From Microglena sp. YARC (Eukaryota > Chlorophyta > Chlorophyceae > Chlamydomonadales > Chlamydomonadaceae): 64,000 bases of DNA. The stretch's first letter is position 1. The number at the start of each line of letters is the position of its first letter. Of the stretch, positions 48,864-60,276 are shown one piece after another. The position numbers and the translations under genes are program-made. Under the pieces are notes generated by a model, which saw only the letters and a list, made by a program, of their open reading frames with translations, was not told the origin of the DNA and ran no database searches. The DNA is taken from positions 81,565,390 to 81,629,389 of the forward strand of contig CM039462.1 in NCBI GenBank assembly GCA_022414725.1, written 5' to 3'.

Positions 48864-50080
48864 TCGAGACTATTAAAGTTTTTCCGTCATTTTCAGATAA
48901 ATCAACGAAGTGAGCCGGAAAGCGGTGATATGTTCGCCCACGTCGGTGTTCGAAATTGTCAGGTGACAATGTAAGTGAGTCTGGCCAGTGGTGATATGTC
49001 GTCCACTGTCGGTACCTCCATGTTTCAGGTGAACCAATGAAGTGAGGCCGGGAAAGCGTGGATATGTCGTCACGTCGGTACCCTCCATGTTCAGGTGAAA
49101 CCAATGAAGTGAGGCGGAAAGCGGTGATATGTCGTCATGTGAGGTGCGAAATGTCTAGGTGAACCAAAGCAGTGAGCCGGACATGCGGGTGATAAGTCTT
49201 TCGATCCTGTTCTTCGCCTGTTCAGGCAATGTAGAAGGTAAGCAACGGAAGTGATCCTGACAGCGGTGATATGTTGTCCACGACGTGTGTACGACATGTT
49301 AAGGTGCGTCAATAAACGTGAGTCCGGACAGAGGTGATATGGTGTCCACAAGCGTGTTATCCATATCTAGGTGAATGCACGAGTGAGTGCCGGACAGCGT
49401 ATGGTCGGCACGTAGATGTGCGGCCATGTTCAGCCGTTGCGTCAACGAAAAGTGAGGCGGATAGTGGTGCATGTCTTCCACTTCGATTGAACGACCATAT
49501 CAGGTGGAAGCAACGAAGTGAGGCCGGACAGAGGTGATAGGTCTTCGCCTGCTGAGGTGACGACATATCCAGATAAACCAACGCAGTGAGTCCGGACAGA
49601 GGTGATATGTCAAACACGTCTGTGTGCGAATGTCTAGGTGAACCACGAAGTGGGAGGCGGACAGAGGTGATAGGTTTCGGCCTGCTGAGTTGTACGACAT
49701 ATCCAGACTAAACAAGCGCAGTTGAGTCGGGACAGAGGTGATATGTAAACACGTCTTGTGGGCGAAATGTCTCAGGTGCACCAACGCAGTGGAGGCCGGA
49801 ACGGCGATAGGTTCTTCGCCCGCTGAGGTGTATCGACTTTTTTGTTTAGGGGGTACGAGTCTTTCCCACGATTGATACGCTATTTTCAACTCTTCGAGCC
49901 TGCAAATGCGTGAGACATACGTCGCAAATTGTATAATTTAGGTGGATCTTGTGAAACCGGGGTGCGACGCATCTCCCTGTTTTGCTACAAGAGCACTTGT
50001 TTTGAGGTGGCATTCGTTCAAAATCGATTGGGATAGAATAATCTCCAATACATTTCATTGATTTCGTCAAAAGAACTCAT
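48864..50080 (-). pseudogene. F-box/leucine-rich-repeat gene, copy 1, heavily indel-broken, runs into the gap
   Basis: ATG 50080 starts MSSFDEINEM, the same start as the 53362 copy. The N-terminus has lost its frame, but the minus strand repeatedly reads DISPLSGLTSLVHLDMS-like units (for example FDISPLSGLTALVYLDM near 49610) in all three frames. Each 23-24-residue LRR unit is interrupted by one or more single-base indels, about one every 40-60 bases. The known role of such a pair is SCF substrate recognition. As given, no product longer than a few units can be made. Confidence 0.6.
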
Positions 50081-50214
50081 CGTTTGGTGTCACTGAAGAA
50101 TGAGGTTGTTTACACATCATTTCGATGACGAGTGGACAGCACGTCGCCGTGACCCTTTCAATTATTAAAGGGTTAGCAACAGTTGTTCCATGATCAAATA
50201 AAAATCGACGCATT

Positions 50215-50792
50215 TTGAAAACACAACAAAAACAACAACAACAACAACTTATAAACCCAAATATCTCTCCTCTCTTCCCCCCCTCGTTTCTCCAAATCTT
50301 TTGTCATGTCTGCCCAGATCACTGGCGTCGTCGATACAACAAAATATGCTTCGACGTCATCCAGAAGAAGGACCGAAAGAAGATATCCAACAAGCGTCAC
50401 CCGTCTCGCTCTCATTTGAAGGGGCATTTGCAACGCTATAATTTTCTCTGACCAGCGTTCCGGACTTGCCTCGCCAGACTCTTGTTCTGTCACAATTGAA
50501 CATTGCGTGGTTACATAGAAATTTTATCCAAGATTCCCCGATAGGGAAGAAGGGGCCTCTCCAGGCCTATGTTGCTTACCAGTTGCTAATGTCGTGGCTA
50601 CTTTTGTTTGTTTCGGGCTGCCCAAGATTGCTTCTACTCTACCTGCTTCACGTCTGCTATTACTTCATGTCGATGCCGGTATTGCTGTCGCCCTCCCATG
50701 AGTGTTACGACGTAAACCACCGAGGATTACGTTGGCACGGGTGCATGAATCAGACTCCCTCACAGCGTGAGGCGTACCTCGCCACCGTTTAA
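50215..50792 (+). other. Intergenic block between divergent elements; short frames only
   Basis: Holds a CAACAACAACAAC run near 50226 and small frames, including one ending MNQTPSQREAYLATV (50792). The same MNQTPSQRKAYLATKR motif lies at about 53485-53530 upstream of the second LRR gene, so the block is part of a duplicated LRR cassette. Confidence 0.35.
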
Positions 50793-50904
50793 GCTAGCTA
50801 CGCTCTACTGAGAGCTTGCAATTCGAGCTTCGCTCCATGTCCCTCGTTCTTCCTGGCGCTCAGTTTAGTAAAACGCCTCTTTTTTTGTCTCATTTTGTAT
50901 ATTT

Positions 50905-51351
50905 TTGATATGCCTCTGTTTTTTTTCTTCCCGTACCTCTCTGTTGACAACGATGGGTGTTATTTGCCTTGTCACACGGATTGCAGATTCAGTCGAAGAT
51001 GTTCACCGTAGCAATTTATCTGTGCGGATTAATTACACGTGCAAGGAGATGTATGATAACTTGCGGGGCATCATTGGAGATTCGCCTACATGCGGTGGCC
51101 CATTGGGAGGGTTATTATTTGTCAGGGGGGCAATTCATGGTGCACGAATCAGATCTAGGCCAGTTGCTGGGAAATCCAGTTGTCACCCTGAACAATCAAT
51201 TGCGCGTGCTGGCAGGCGGATAATAGATGCAAACTTCAATGTATCTGATTTGGAGGTGCAGGCAGTCAGGGGCGGAGATGAAGTGTCATATGATGAAGCA
51301 CAACTAACGCAGAAAAGGTGCACCGGTCTGCCCTTGGGTCATTTGGGATGA
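50905..51351 (+). CDS. Hypothetical protein, probably frameshifted
   Basis: One frame reads VRINYTCKEMYDNLRGIIGD early and VSDLEVQAVRGGDEVSYDEA late. Between them the next frame reads EGYYLSGGQFMVHESDLGQL followed by LGNPVVTLNNQLRVLAGG. The best-looking pieces alternate between two frames, suggesting two single-base shifts in one gene of about 140 residues. The family is not recognised. Confidence 0.3.
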   Translation: MICLCFFSSRTSLLTTMGVICLVTRIADSVEDVHRSNLSVRINYTCKEMYDNLRGIIGDSPTCGGPLGGLLFVRGAIHGARIRSRPVAGKSSCHPEQSIARAGRRIIDANFNVSDLEVQAVRGGDEVSYDEAQLTQKRCTGLPLGHLG

Positions 51352-51579
51352 ACCGCGCACCTAGATCTCATTCAACGAAGGCATATTTCTTGGACAGTAG
51401 AGTTGGCATATGCTTGCATTCTTCAGGACTCTCAACCACATAGTGGCGCACATTCAATCTTGTGGAGAATGGCCATGGTTTCTCGCAGGCGGCGAGTATG
51501 TCTTTGAACTGAAGCACTACAATGTAGCGTTGGCCCATCATGTGTCATCGATAAGCAAATTAATTAGTGGGGAACACAC

Positions 51580-51950
51580 CTTACAATCATCGCGAACTAA
51601 GCCTGCGTAAACTGGCAGATTTGCGTGTGCTTTTTGGGGAAACGTTGGGGTGGTGCAGCAGGGTTGAAGAGGTTCTCGAAGATATCCGAGTAAGCCTCTT
51701 TTGGTAAACCGTTTCAACCGTCCTGTGTTTCGACAGATCAGTATCAGGGGGTGGTGGGGTTTTCGAGGAACTTCTCGGCGAAACGCCGAGAGGTCGCTCT
51801 CTCCCAAAAGACTCAATCATGCAGACCTCCCGTATCGTTCTTTCGAGAGTGTCCATTGAAGGACCAGCCGCACTTAAGCGAGCGCCTATTCCCCAGTACC
51901 GTGCCAAAAGAACACGGGTTTGTTGATGTGCAATCGCGTCATTAAGAGGT
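51580..51950. repeat. Composite of dispersed fragments
   Basis: Contains a relative of the 39.9-kb fragment (GGTAAACCGTTTCAACCGTC) and of the 10.4-kb fragment (GAGAGTGTCCATTGAAGGAC) side by side. No gene of its own. Confidence 0.5.
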
Positions 51951-51959
51951 TCACGAAAC

Positions 51960-53362
51960 CGCATCCTCCTTGTGTGCCACAGCATCCTCCTTGCGTGTAG
52001 ACGCATAACGAAGTGAGGCCTGACAGCGGTGATATGTCGTCCACACAGTGTGTTCGAAATGTCGAGGTGATGAGCAACGCAGTGAGTCCGGACAGTGGTG
52101 ATATGTCGTCCACAACGTGTGGACGACGACATGTACAGGTGAACCAACGAAGTACGGCGGCAGCCGACAGAGGATAGGTCGGTCACGTAGGTGTAAGCAT
52201 ATGTCCAGTTGAACCAACGAAGTAGGTCCGGACAGCTGTGATATGCCGTCCACCATGTTTGTGTACTCCATGTTCAGGTATACGCCACCAACGAAAACCA
52301 ACAAAGCAAACATGAACCCAAGGCAGGACAGTGGTGATATGTCGTGATTCCACGTAACTATGTTCACGGTGTGGACGCAGTTCAGGAGTGAACCAGTGCC
52401 CCACCGGAAGTGAGCCCCCGCACCCAGGACAGTGGTGATATTCGTCCACACGACCCCCATCCTGTGGACGACATGTTCAGGTGAACCATACGAAGTCGGG
52501 ACTGGAGGGTCCGCTTTTTTCAGCGTTCAGTGACAAACGAAGTAGCCGCACAGCAGTAGGGGTTATATCGTCCACCATATGAACGTACTCATGTTCAGGT
52601 GGAATCAATGAAGTGAGGCCGGACAGAGTAGTTGATACGTGCCCACGTCGTTGTAGATGATATATTCCAGATGAACCAACGAAGTGAGGCCGGACAGTAG
52701 TGATATGTCGTCCACACGTGTGGATGACATCCGTTCAGGGTGAACCAACTCAGTGAGACCGCGACAGCTTGTGATATGTCGTTATACCATGTGTGTATGT
52801 GTACTCCATGTTCAGTGAATCAATGAAGTGAGGCCGGACAGCGGTGATATCGTCGACCGCACGCGTGTGACGATATGTTCAGGTGAACCAATGAAGTGAG
52901 CCTGACAGCGGTGGATATGTCGTCCACAAGTGGGTCTACGAAATATCGAGGTGAAGCAACGCAGTGAGTCCGGACGTAGTGGTGATATGTCGTCCACACG
53001 TGGGGACGACGGACATGTTTCAGGTGAACCAACGAAGCGAGTCCGGACAGGTATAGGTCGGTCACGTAGGTGTAAGATATGTCGAGGTGAACCAACGAAG
53101 TGAGTCCGGACAGAGGTGATATGTCGAGCACATCTTCTTTCCCCCGATTGATACAGATTTTCAACTCTTGGAGCCTGCAAATGCGTGAGACGTAGTCCAA
53201 ACTTTTATAATGTCTCAGGTGGATCCTTGTGACACACCGGGGTGCGACACATCTCCACTGTTTGCTAACTAGAGCCACTTGTTTGAGGTGGCATTCGTTC
53301 GAAATCGCATTGGATAGAATGATCTCCAATACATCTTCATTGATTTCGTCAAAGGAACTCAT
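51960..53362 (-). pseudogene. F-box/leucine-rich-repeat gene, copy 2, heavily indel-broken
   Basis: ATG 53362 (MSSFDEINEDVLEIILSNAI) opens a readable F-box-like domain: VALVSKQWRCVAPRCVTRIH, then LDYVSRICRLQELKICINRG. The LRR part begins DVLDISPLSGLTSLVHLDIS and then loses frame repeatedly down to about 51960. Unit consensus DISPLSGLTSLVHLDISNT is still clear across frames, with at least fifteen units. The F-box part is intact for about 120 residues, which makes the identity secure, whereas the repeat part is full of single-base insertions and deletions. Confidence 0.65.
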
Positions 53363-53691
53363 GGAAAATTAAATTGATTCGTTTCTGTCACTGAAGAATG
53401 AATGGTTGTTTACACTCGATGACGAGTGGACGAGATGTCGCCGTGACCATTGAACCCAATTTGTTTAAGAACGTGCGCGCACCTCGAGTGCATGAATCAG
53501 ACTCCCTCACAGCGTAAGGCGTACCTCGCCACCAAGCGAGCTACGCTCGACGAGATTGCAATTGAGCTTCGGTCCAGTACCTGGTTCAGCAGACGACGTT
53601 TCTCACTTATTCAAATGTCCCTAGCTGTATGCGAAGGATGAGGTGGGATTATAGATTGCGGCGTATTACGTCGCGTCCCAAGGGATTTATC

Positions 53692-54775
53692 TCATCGCAT
53701 AGCTGCGCAAGATAGGGCGTGGAGACAGATGGATGATGATGACGAATGAATGTACGGACGATATCACTATTGGGTTTCTGCTTGTGATAGTGCGGTTTCT
53801 TTGGATAACCCCATTACCACAGTCAAATCGGTTGCGAGAGATGCGGAGGCGGAGGTAAATTAGCGTGTTTTTGTGTTTACGTGTTTTGCATAAGGGCCTA
53901 GTCTGGGGCTGAGTTTCAGAATCGAATACGTCACGTCCCAAGGGATTTATCTCATAATGGGCGTTCCTGCCTCCCGGCCGATTTTTGTAAATTTCTAATC
54001 AGGATTTAGAGACTCCTGAACGACTCGCTAGCTTGAGACATCAGCACCAAGGAATCACAAATCCGCTCAATACCATGTTTAGCAACCAGTCAAAATCAGG
54101 AACTCCCATTTCATCGCATAGCTGCGCAAGACTAGGCGTGGAGACAGATGGATGATGATGACGAATGAATGTACGGACGATATTACTATTGGGTTTCTGC
54201 TTGTGATAGTGCAGTTTCTTTGGATAACCCCATTACCACAGTCAAATCGGTTGCGAGAGATGCGGAGGCGGAGGTAAATTAGCGTGTTTTTGTGTTTACG
54301 TGTTTTGCATAAGGACCTTGTCTGGGGCTGAGCTTCAGAATCGAATACATCACGTCCCAAGGGATTTATCTCATAGTGGGCGTTCCTGCCTACCGGCCGA
54401 TTTTTGTAAATTTCTAATCAGGATTTAGAGCATCCTGAACGACTCGCTAGCTTGAAACATCAGCACCAAGGAATCACAAATCCGCTCAATATCATGTTTA
54501 GCAACCAGTCAAAATCAGGAACACCCATTTCATCGCATAGCTGCGCAAGACTGGGCGTGGAGACAGATGGATGATGATGACGAATGAATGTACGGACGAT
54601 ATTACTATTGGGTTCCTGCTTGTGATTGTGCAGTTTCTTTGGATAACCCCATTACCACAGTGAAAACGGTTGCGAGAGATGCGGAGGCGGAGGTAAATTA
54701 GCGAGTTTTTGTGTTACACGTTTTGCATAAGGGCCTTGACTGGGGCTGAGTTTCAGAATCCCCAAAATACAAGGT
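53692..54775. repeat. Three tandem copies of a 420-bp unit containing MITE-A
   Basis: Units start near 53692, 54112 and 54533 (CATCGCATAGCTGCGCAAGA), each with GGATGATGATGACGAATGAA and CCCATTACCACAGT. The first two end with a MITE-A copy (53957-54109, 54376-54528) that lacks part of its right terminal repeat. The third is truncated before the MITE. The MITE was amplified as part of the larger unit, not by transposition. Confidence 0.85.
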
Positions 54776-54869
54776 GTAGTTATAAGTAGTGGTATTTCAC
54801 CGGCGCCGTAAAGCTCCCACTTATTCTACAGCATAAACATATGTTATTCCATGCAGGACGACGATCACC

Positions 54870-55292
54870 ATGATTACCACATTTGTTGAGTATGGTGATT
54901 CGTACGAATTTTTTGGTGTGCACAACAAGTGCTCAAGGGACGGTTTCGTATTCCACGAGGTGTGGGTGCCCGGATTATCATCCGTCATTGGTGGTGGAGA
55001 GACATTGGATGAAGCGATCGCAGAAGCTGCAGTGATGCTGACGATCATTCTTACAGGGATGCAATCCCATGGAGAGGTCATACCTGAACCGCTGTGCCAG
55101 GAATCGGTGAAACAACGTGGTTTGATGGAGGAGAAAGTGCAGATGGACGGATTCGATTCTAAGTTCTGTGATGTTGTGACGGTCAATACGGTGCCACCGG
55201 GTTGTGTGCCAGAGTTGTCAGAGCAGGAACTGGCAAAGCTTGAGGATGAGGCCAGGGAAATCTGGGCCACTCTGTCGACTGAACGAGCGTAG
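54870..55292 (+). CDS. HicB-like antitoxin-family protein, orphan
   Basis: ATG 54870, 140 residues, uninterrupted. The first 75 residues match the HicB partial RNase-H-like fold: FHEVWVPGLSSVIGGGETLD followed by EAIAEAAVMLTIIL and GEVIPEP, the classical pattern of beta strand, P-x-L, G-x-T-x-x-E-A and a long helix. The C-terminal 65 residues are acidic and helical (ELSEQELAKLEDEAREIWAT) with no clear ribbon-helix-helix. I see no HicA-like partner within several kilobases. In bacteria HicB neutralises the HicA mRNA interferase; in this context it may be a stray acquired gene with another role. Ends with TAG. Confidence 0.55.
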   Translation: MITTFVEYGDSYEFFGVHNKCSRDGFVFHEVWVPGLSSVIGGGETLDEAIAEAAVMLTIILTGMQSHGEVIPEPLCQESVKQRGLMEEKVQMDGFDSKFCDVVTVNTVPPGCVPELSEQELAKLEDEAREIWATLSTERA

Positions 55293-55532
55293 TTTGATAC
55301 TGGTGCTTGGGAGCTTGTAATGTCAATTTAAGATTTTTCCGAAGACTATGTACTTGACATTCCATTGCGTGATAAGCGCTACATCATCGTCCGAATAGTT
55401 GTTGAGCGTATAGCAGCAATCACGCGATTTGTCGATATTAGTCATGCCAACCAACATGACTAATACCGAAGGTTCGCGTAACTGGTACAATTGCAGCCGC
55501 TCACGACGTGTACTCAGCTCTCATTATACCCT

Positions 55533-55682
55533 AATGAGCGTTCCTGCCTCCCGGCCGATTTTGCCTGGTTGCTAAACATGGTCTGGATCGGATTGGTGAT
55601 TCCTTGGTGCTGATGCCTCAAGCTAAAGAGTCGTTCAGGATGCTCTAAATCCTGATTAGAAATTTAAAAAAATCGGCCGGAA
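55533..55682 (-). mobile_element. MITE-A, right part truncated
   Basis: Starts ATGAGCGTTCCTGCCTCCCG, inverted interior (GGTTGCTAAACATGGTCTGG), ends AAAATCGGCCGGAAA without the outer 15 bases. Confidence 0.75.
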
Positions 55683-55739
55683 ATCTCAAATAAAGTGGGA
55701 CGCATATATAAAGACACGAGCATAAACCCAATACATATT

Positions 55740-58032
55740 TTAGGTTGCTTGTGTCAACGAATCGGGTACATAACCCTTCGTCATCATATCAACATTGTCT
55801 TTGATAACTGCATCCAGTGTGACGTAATCTTCTGGACATCTATCCTGAAAAAAACCAGATCCAAATATTTTTCTGTAATATACATATAAAGGGAACTCTT
55901 CCAATCTTTCGAAATCAAAAGCTAGCTTCCAATTTGGTAAAACATTCACAACACTGTGAATCCATCCTGGAGCCACATGAACTACCTGTTCATGGCTTTG
56001 GGAAACAATTCGGACCAAGTTGGGAACTTGGCGATGTAATTGAAACATTTCATCCGCTGACAACAAGGGGAAGTCAGTTTTTAGTCTAATAGCTTCCTCA
56101 AACTTGTCTCTGACTGCCTTCACACAAGTGCCAGACTGCACAAAAGCAATAAATTCTTCAAATCCCCAAGGGGGGATAAAAAGCCAATATGCTAATGGAC
56201 CAGTCACACCTGGGGTCAATGAGAAAGCAACATTAAGTCCCCGGGTAATATCCCAATGTACACCAGTTCCATCTCCTCCTTGCGTTGACAGAAACAACAC
56301 CGTTTTCATACGTATGTTCTGGTCAGGGCGGATATTTACTGCAGCAGCGTCCATAAATAGAACCTTAGCTATACTATCTAGCTGATTGTTGTGCAATAAA
56401 TCCAATGTGGTTTGGAAGTATACACGTGCGATGAAATACTCAGTATTTTGGACAGTCAATTTAGTGACACGAGGCATATTAATTCTTATTTTCTCGGATA
56501 GCATGTTAAACTTCTCTTCAGAATCGAAGGAGTCCTGAATGATTCTGAACAGCTCGGATGCTGTGGGTAATACCTCCCACGATGTGGAGACAATAGTGGG
56601 AGCGTATCTGTGCATATCAATCGTAATTGCCGCATTAGAAACTAACTCCAACACCTTCCTAGCTACAGCAGAGATGTCCTTATCCAGAAATATAGTCATG
56701 TGAGGACCCAACACTCTCATATCCCAACATAATGGGCACACAAGATGGTTCTCATTGGCGTACGTCAGAATTTCGGTTTTAATTCTGCAATACATACAGC
56801 CTACACTTGAATCGGAATTGGACGCCTTCACGAGAGCGTCTCGGATGTCAGTCTACAAAAAAAGGGATACATTAAATAAGATAAGACAAGGACAAACAAG
56901 TGCTTGATGACCAGTATGACCATACACAAAGCTTGACATGACAGTAACATTACAATCAAGAGAAACCTATGAATTAAACAAGTAAAGTACATCACAAAAA
57001 TCAAACTCACTAGGGGTTGCTTGAAGAAATCAGCTTCTGGGTTGAATGTAGCGTGCAGGATTCCTTTGGTGTTAACCTCAATGAAGGCTGCTCCCATGAG
57101 AATTGAGATGGTCATTATGCACATCAACAACTCTCCTCTTCGTGTGGACTTCAGAATGGACTTCACAGTCATCCCTGTGCAATGGGGTTCCATGGGGAAT
57201 GCAGTGTGTGTCAGTTTAAGGACAACAACAAGATTCGATTTATTGTGATAACAGGTGAATCCCGAAAAAGTAGTTTGTGACGGAAGGACGGACACACACA
57301 CACACACACAGTTGACAGGCATATCCCACAATCAAAATTTTTATTCGGGTTGATGCACAGGAAATGTAACCAATTATAGGTATAGTTGAATTTTTTGAGT
57401 CGGCTGGGCGTTTCCATTGCGTGCGTAGGATTGAACACATAGTCTTGACAGCCTGGACACGTGGCATCTGAATTATGGTCAACCGCTGGCATTAAAAACT
57501 CAAACGGTGGCACACACAAAACAACTGGCTACACATACATGGTCGCACAGTTAACTGGCTACACACACATCTGGCAAACACAAGTACATATACACACATC
57601 AGGCAAACATGAACACACGCTCGCATGCACAAAATAAATTGCCATCCTTACACTTCGACACTTCACTGTGCATTCCCCACACACACATCTGGATATCCAT
57701 GCACTACAAGATTACAAACACTCAAATACACGGATATGCAAGCACAATACAATCTGAATCCATGCACTTCCACACAGAACTGTGCACACACACACATCTG
57801 GCTACTAATAAATCATTATTATCATTTCAAATTACTCACCAAGATTGGATGTGTCTTCTTTAAAAGCATCAGCCCCCCCACTTCCTTCAACTACCAAGGC
57901 TGATCCGAACAGTGAAGGACTACGCATTGACTCGGAGGCTGCAGCCTTAAGCTTTGCAGCTTTCCTCACACCTCTTAGGGACTTATTCGAGGATCCCTTA
58001 GTATTCTGGGCTACATGGGTTGACTTGGGCAT
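55740..58032 (-). CDS. JmjC-type (2-oxoglutarate/Fe) dioxygenase-like protein with zinc motifs, four exons
   Basis: Inferred exons: 58032-57840, 57485 to about 57307, 57174-57011, 56852-55740. Introns have GTGAGT donors (57839, 57010) and pyrimidine-rich AG acceptors; the second lies in a GT microsatellite, so its donor is ambiguous. Exon 2 holds CPGC...HFLC...CGIC, a PHD-like zinc pattern. Exon 4 has CMYC...CPLC, and the JmjC core GTGVHWDITRGLNVAF (iron ligands His-x-Asp), AYWLFIPP and the second iron ligand in VAPGWIHSVV. Ends TAA. Likely a nuclear chromatin or hydroxylase enzyme; substrate unknown. The introns mark it as a host nuclear gene. Confidence 0.7.
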
Positions 58033-58099
58033 GTTTCCTGTGTTACGAAACAATGGAGCATAAAATCAGTCAGGGAGGAAGGCAGTGCAGCAACAGCAT

Positions 58100-58570
58100 T
58101 TGACTATCCCGTAATAAAGATCCTACAATCTCAACTCGATCTAGCATCCTATCATTTATCGAACAGTCGCGACAGTACAGGCAGGCATTGCAGCAGCAGC
58201 ATCTAACAACTATCCTGTAAGCTATATCCGACCAGCTCAACTAGATATAGCATCCTGTCAGTTATTGAACAGTCGCGCCAGTGCAATCAAGCATTGCAGC
58301 AGCAGCAGCAGCAGCAGAATCTAACAACTATCCTGTAAGCTATATCCGACCAGCTCAACTCGATCTAGCACCCTGTCAGTTATTGAGCAGTCGCGAAAGT
58401 GCAGGCAGGCATTGCAGCAGCAGCAGCATCTAACAACTATCCTGTAAGCTAGATCCGACCGGATCGACTCGATGTGGCATCCTGTCAGTTATCGAACAGT
58501 CGCGACAGTGCAGGCAGGCATTGCAGCAGCAGCATCTAACAAAGATCCTGTAAGCTATATCCGACCAACT
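58100..58570. repeat. About 110-bp tandem repeat between two divergent genes
   Basis: Four to five units with GGCATTGCAGCAGCAGCATC, TATCCTGTAAGCTATATCCG and GTCAGTTATTGAACAGTCGC. CAG-triplet number differs between units. It fills the space between the JmjC gene (minus) and the chromodomain gene (plus), probably in or near their promoters. Confidence 0.8.
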
Positions 58571-58994
58571 TCACCTGGTTGATCGAACAAACGCGATTGA
58601 GCGAGCGAGCAAGCACTTCCTGAGCGATGCGAGCGAGCGAGCACTTCCTGAGCAATGCAATTCGGCAATGCAATTCAAATTAACGAACAGGCGATGCAAC
58701 TCGTCGCGAAATCCTGGGAGCTATTTCAAAGACACCTCACCTTGGGCTTCCGAATTTCCAGGAATTGAGTGGTATCCAGCGAAAGATGTGCTGCATAATC
58801 GCTGGACCGAGCATATGAACCTACTAAACCCTTATCATGTTTCAGCTCGCGCGACGTTTGCGGTCAGCCAGCATTCCGACGAACCCGTCCTTCGTCCTTT
58901 TCGTCCTTTTCGTCCTTTTCGTCCTTCGTCCTTCGTCTACTTCTTCTACTATTCTTCTATTTTACTCATTATTTTCTAGGACTCCTGCATCGAG

Positions 58995-60240
58995 ATGGAA
59001 ACTTCTATGAATGTGGTGAGTGAGTGTGCGTGCGCGCGTGTTTTCCCAGCTACTGACGACTGCGTGCGCGCGTGTTTTCCCAGCTACTGACGACTGCGTG
59101 CGCGCGTGTTTTCCCAGCTACTGACGACTGCCTGCGCGCGTGTTTTCCCAGCTACTGGCAACTGCGTGCGCGCTTGTTTTCCCAGCTACTGGCGACTGCG
59201 TGCGCGCGTGTTTTCCCAGCTACTGACGGCTGCCCCTGTGATTTTGTTGGGGCACTGATTTCACTGTTTACCTGCTTTTTATTGCTGGCGCAGATCGTCA
59301 TCGACCTGACAAACTTGTCGTCATCTTCGGATGATGAGGACCCCCCCTTCTCCCCATCCGAGTTACTTATTGGGGGAGCTACTTGCAACTCCCCCAATGT
59401 GGCCTTTAAGATTGAGGGCCATCATCCCCTGTCCACTGGCTCTACTCGCTATCATCCCCTGTCCCCTCTCCCTCGCCCTCCTCCCCTGTCCTCTCTCCCT
59501 CGCCCTCATCCCCTGTCCTCTCTCCATCGCCCTCATCCCCTGTCCTCTCTCCATCGCCCTCATCCCCTGTCCACTGGCGCTACTCCCCTGTCCACGGGCG
59601 CTACTCCCCTGTCCACTGGCGCTACTCCCCTGTCCACTGGATCTACTACCCTGTCCACTGGCGCTACTACATTGTCCACTGGAGCTACTACCCTGTCCAC
59701 TGGCGCTACTACCCTGTCCACTGGCGCTACTACCCCACGCCCTCCGCACCTGTCGCCCACGTCATCCTCGCTGGAAGTCAGCGTGAGTACCCCCCTGCCT
59801 TGCGTTTTTCTTGAGTCCTGGTGGCACTGGTTGTTGAGACATGCAGTGAAGATGGAGAAGACTGAGTGTATGTGTGTGGTAGTGGTGGGGGCAGGGGCGG
59901 GGTTATGTGCATGAGAGAGTGTCCTGGGGGCACTGGTTGTTGACACATGCAGTGAAGCTGGAGAAGACTGAGTTTTAAATTCAATTCAATTCAATTCATT
60001 GTGTGCTGCGGGTTGATAGTATTCGACTATCTTGCAAAGGTCGTCACGTAAACTTTTTCATTGATGATACAAGATACTCGGTCCACAGCATTGTGGATGT
60101 CAAGATGAGATTTGGGAACGATTGCGTTGGTATTATAGACCATCACTACCTGTTTATCCCAATGTTCCAAGTAAGTAATGGGTGTTCCTCACGGCGGATT
60201 TTTTGATATTACTGACTTACTGACTGACTGCATGATTGAT

Positions 60241-60276
<36 letters not shown>

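Noticed and set aside
53687..54360. Two near-identical minus-strand frames of 84 and 93 codons
   Set aside because: They lie in the 420-bp tandem unit and repeat because the DNA repeats; third copy does not keep the frame.
59363..59946. Minus-strand Gly/Ser-rich frames opposite the chromodomain gene
   Set aside because: Low-complexity antisense of the HPLSTGA repeats; the plus strand has splice sites and the SUMO-interacting motif.
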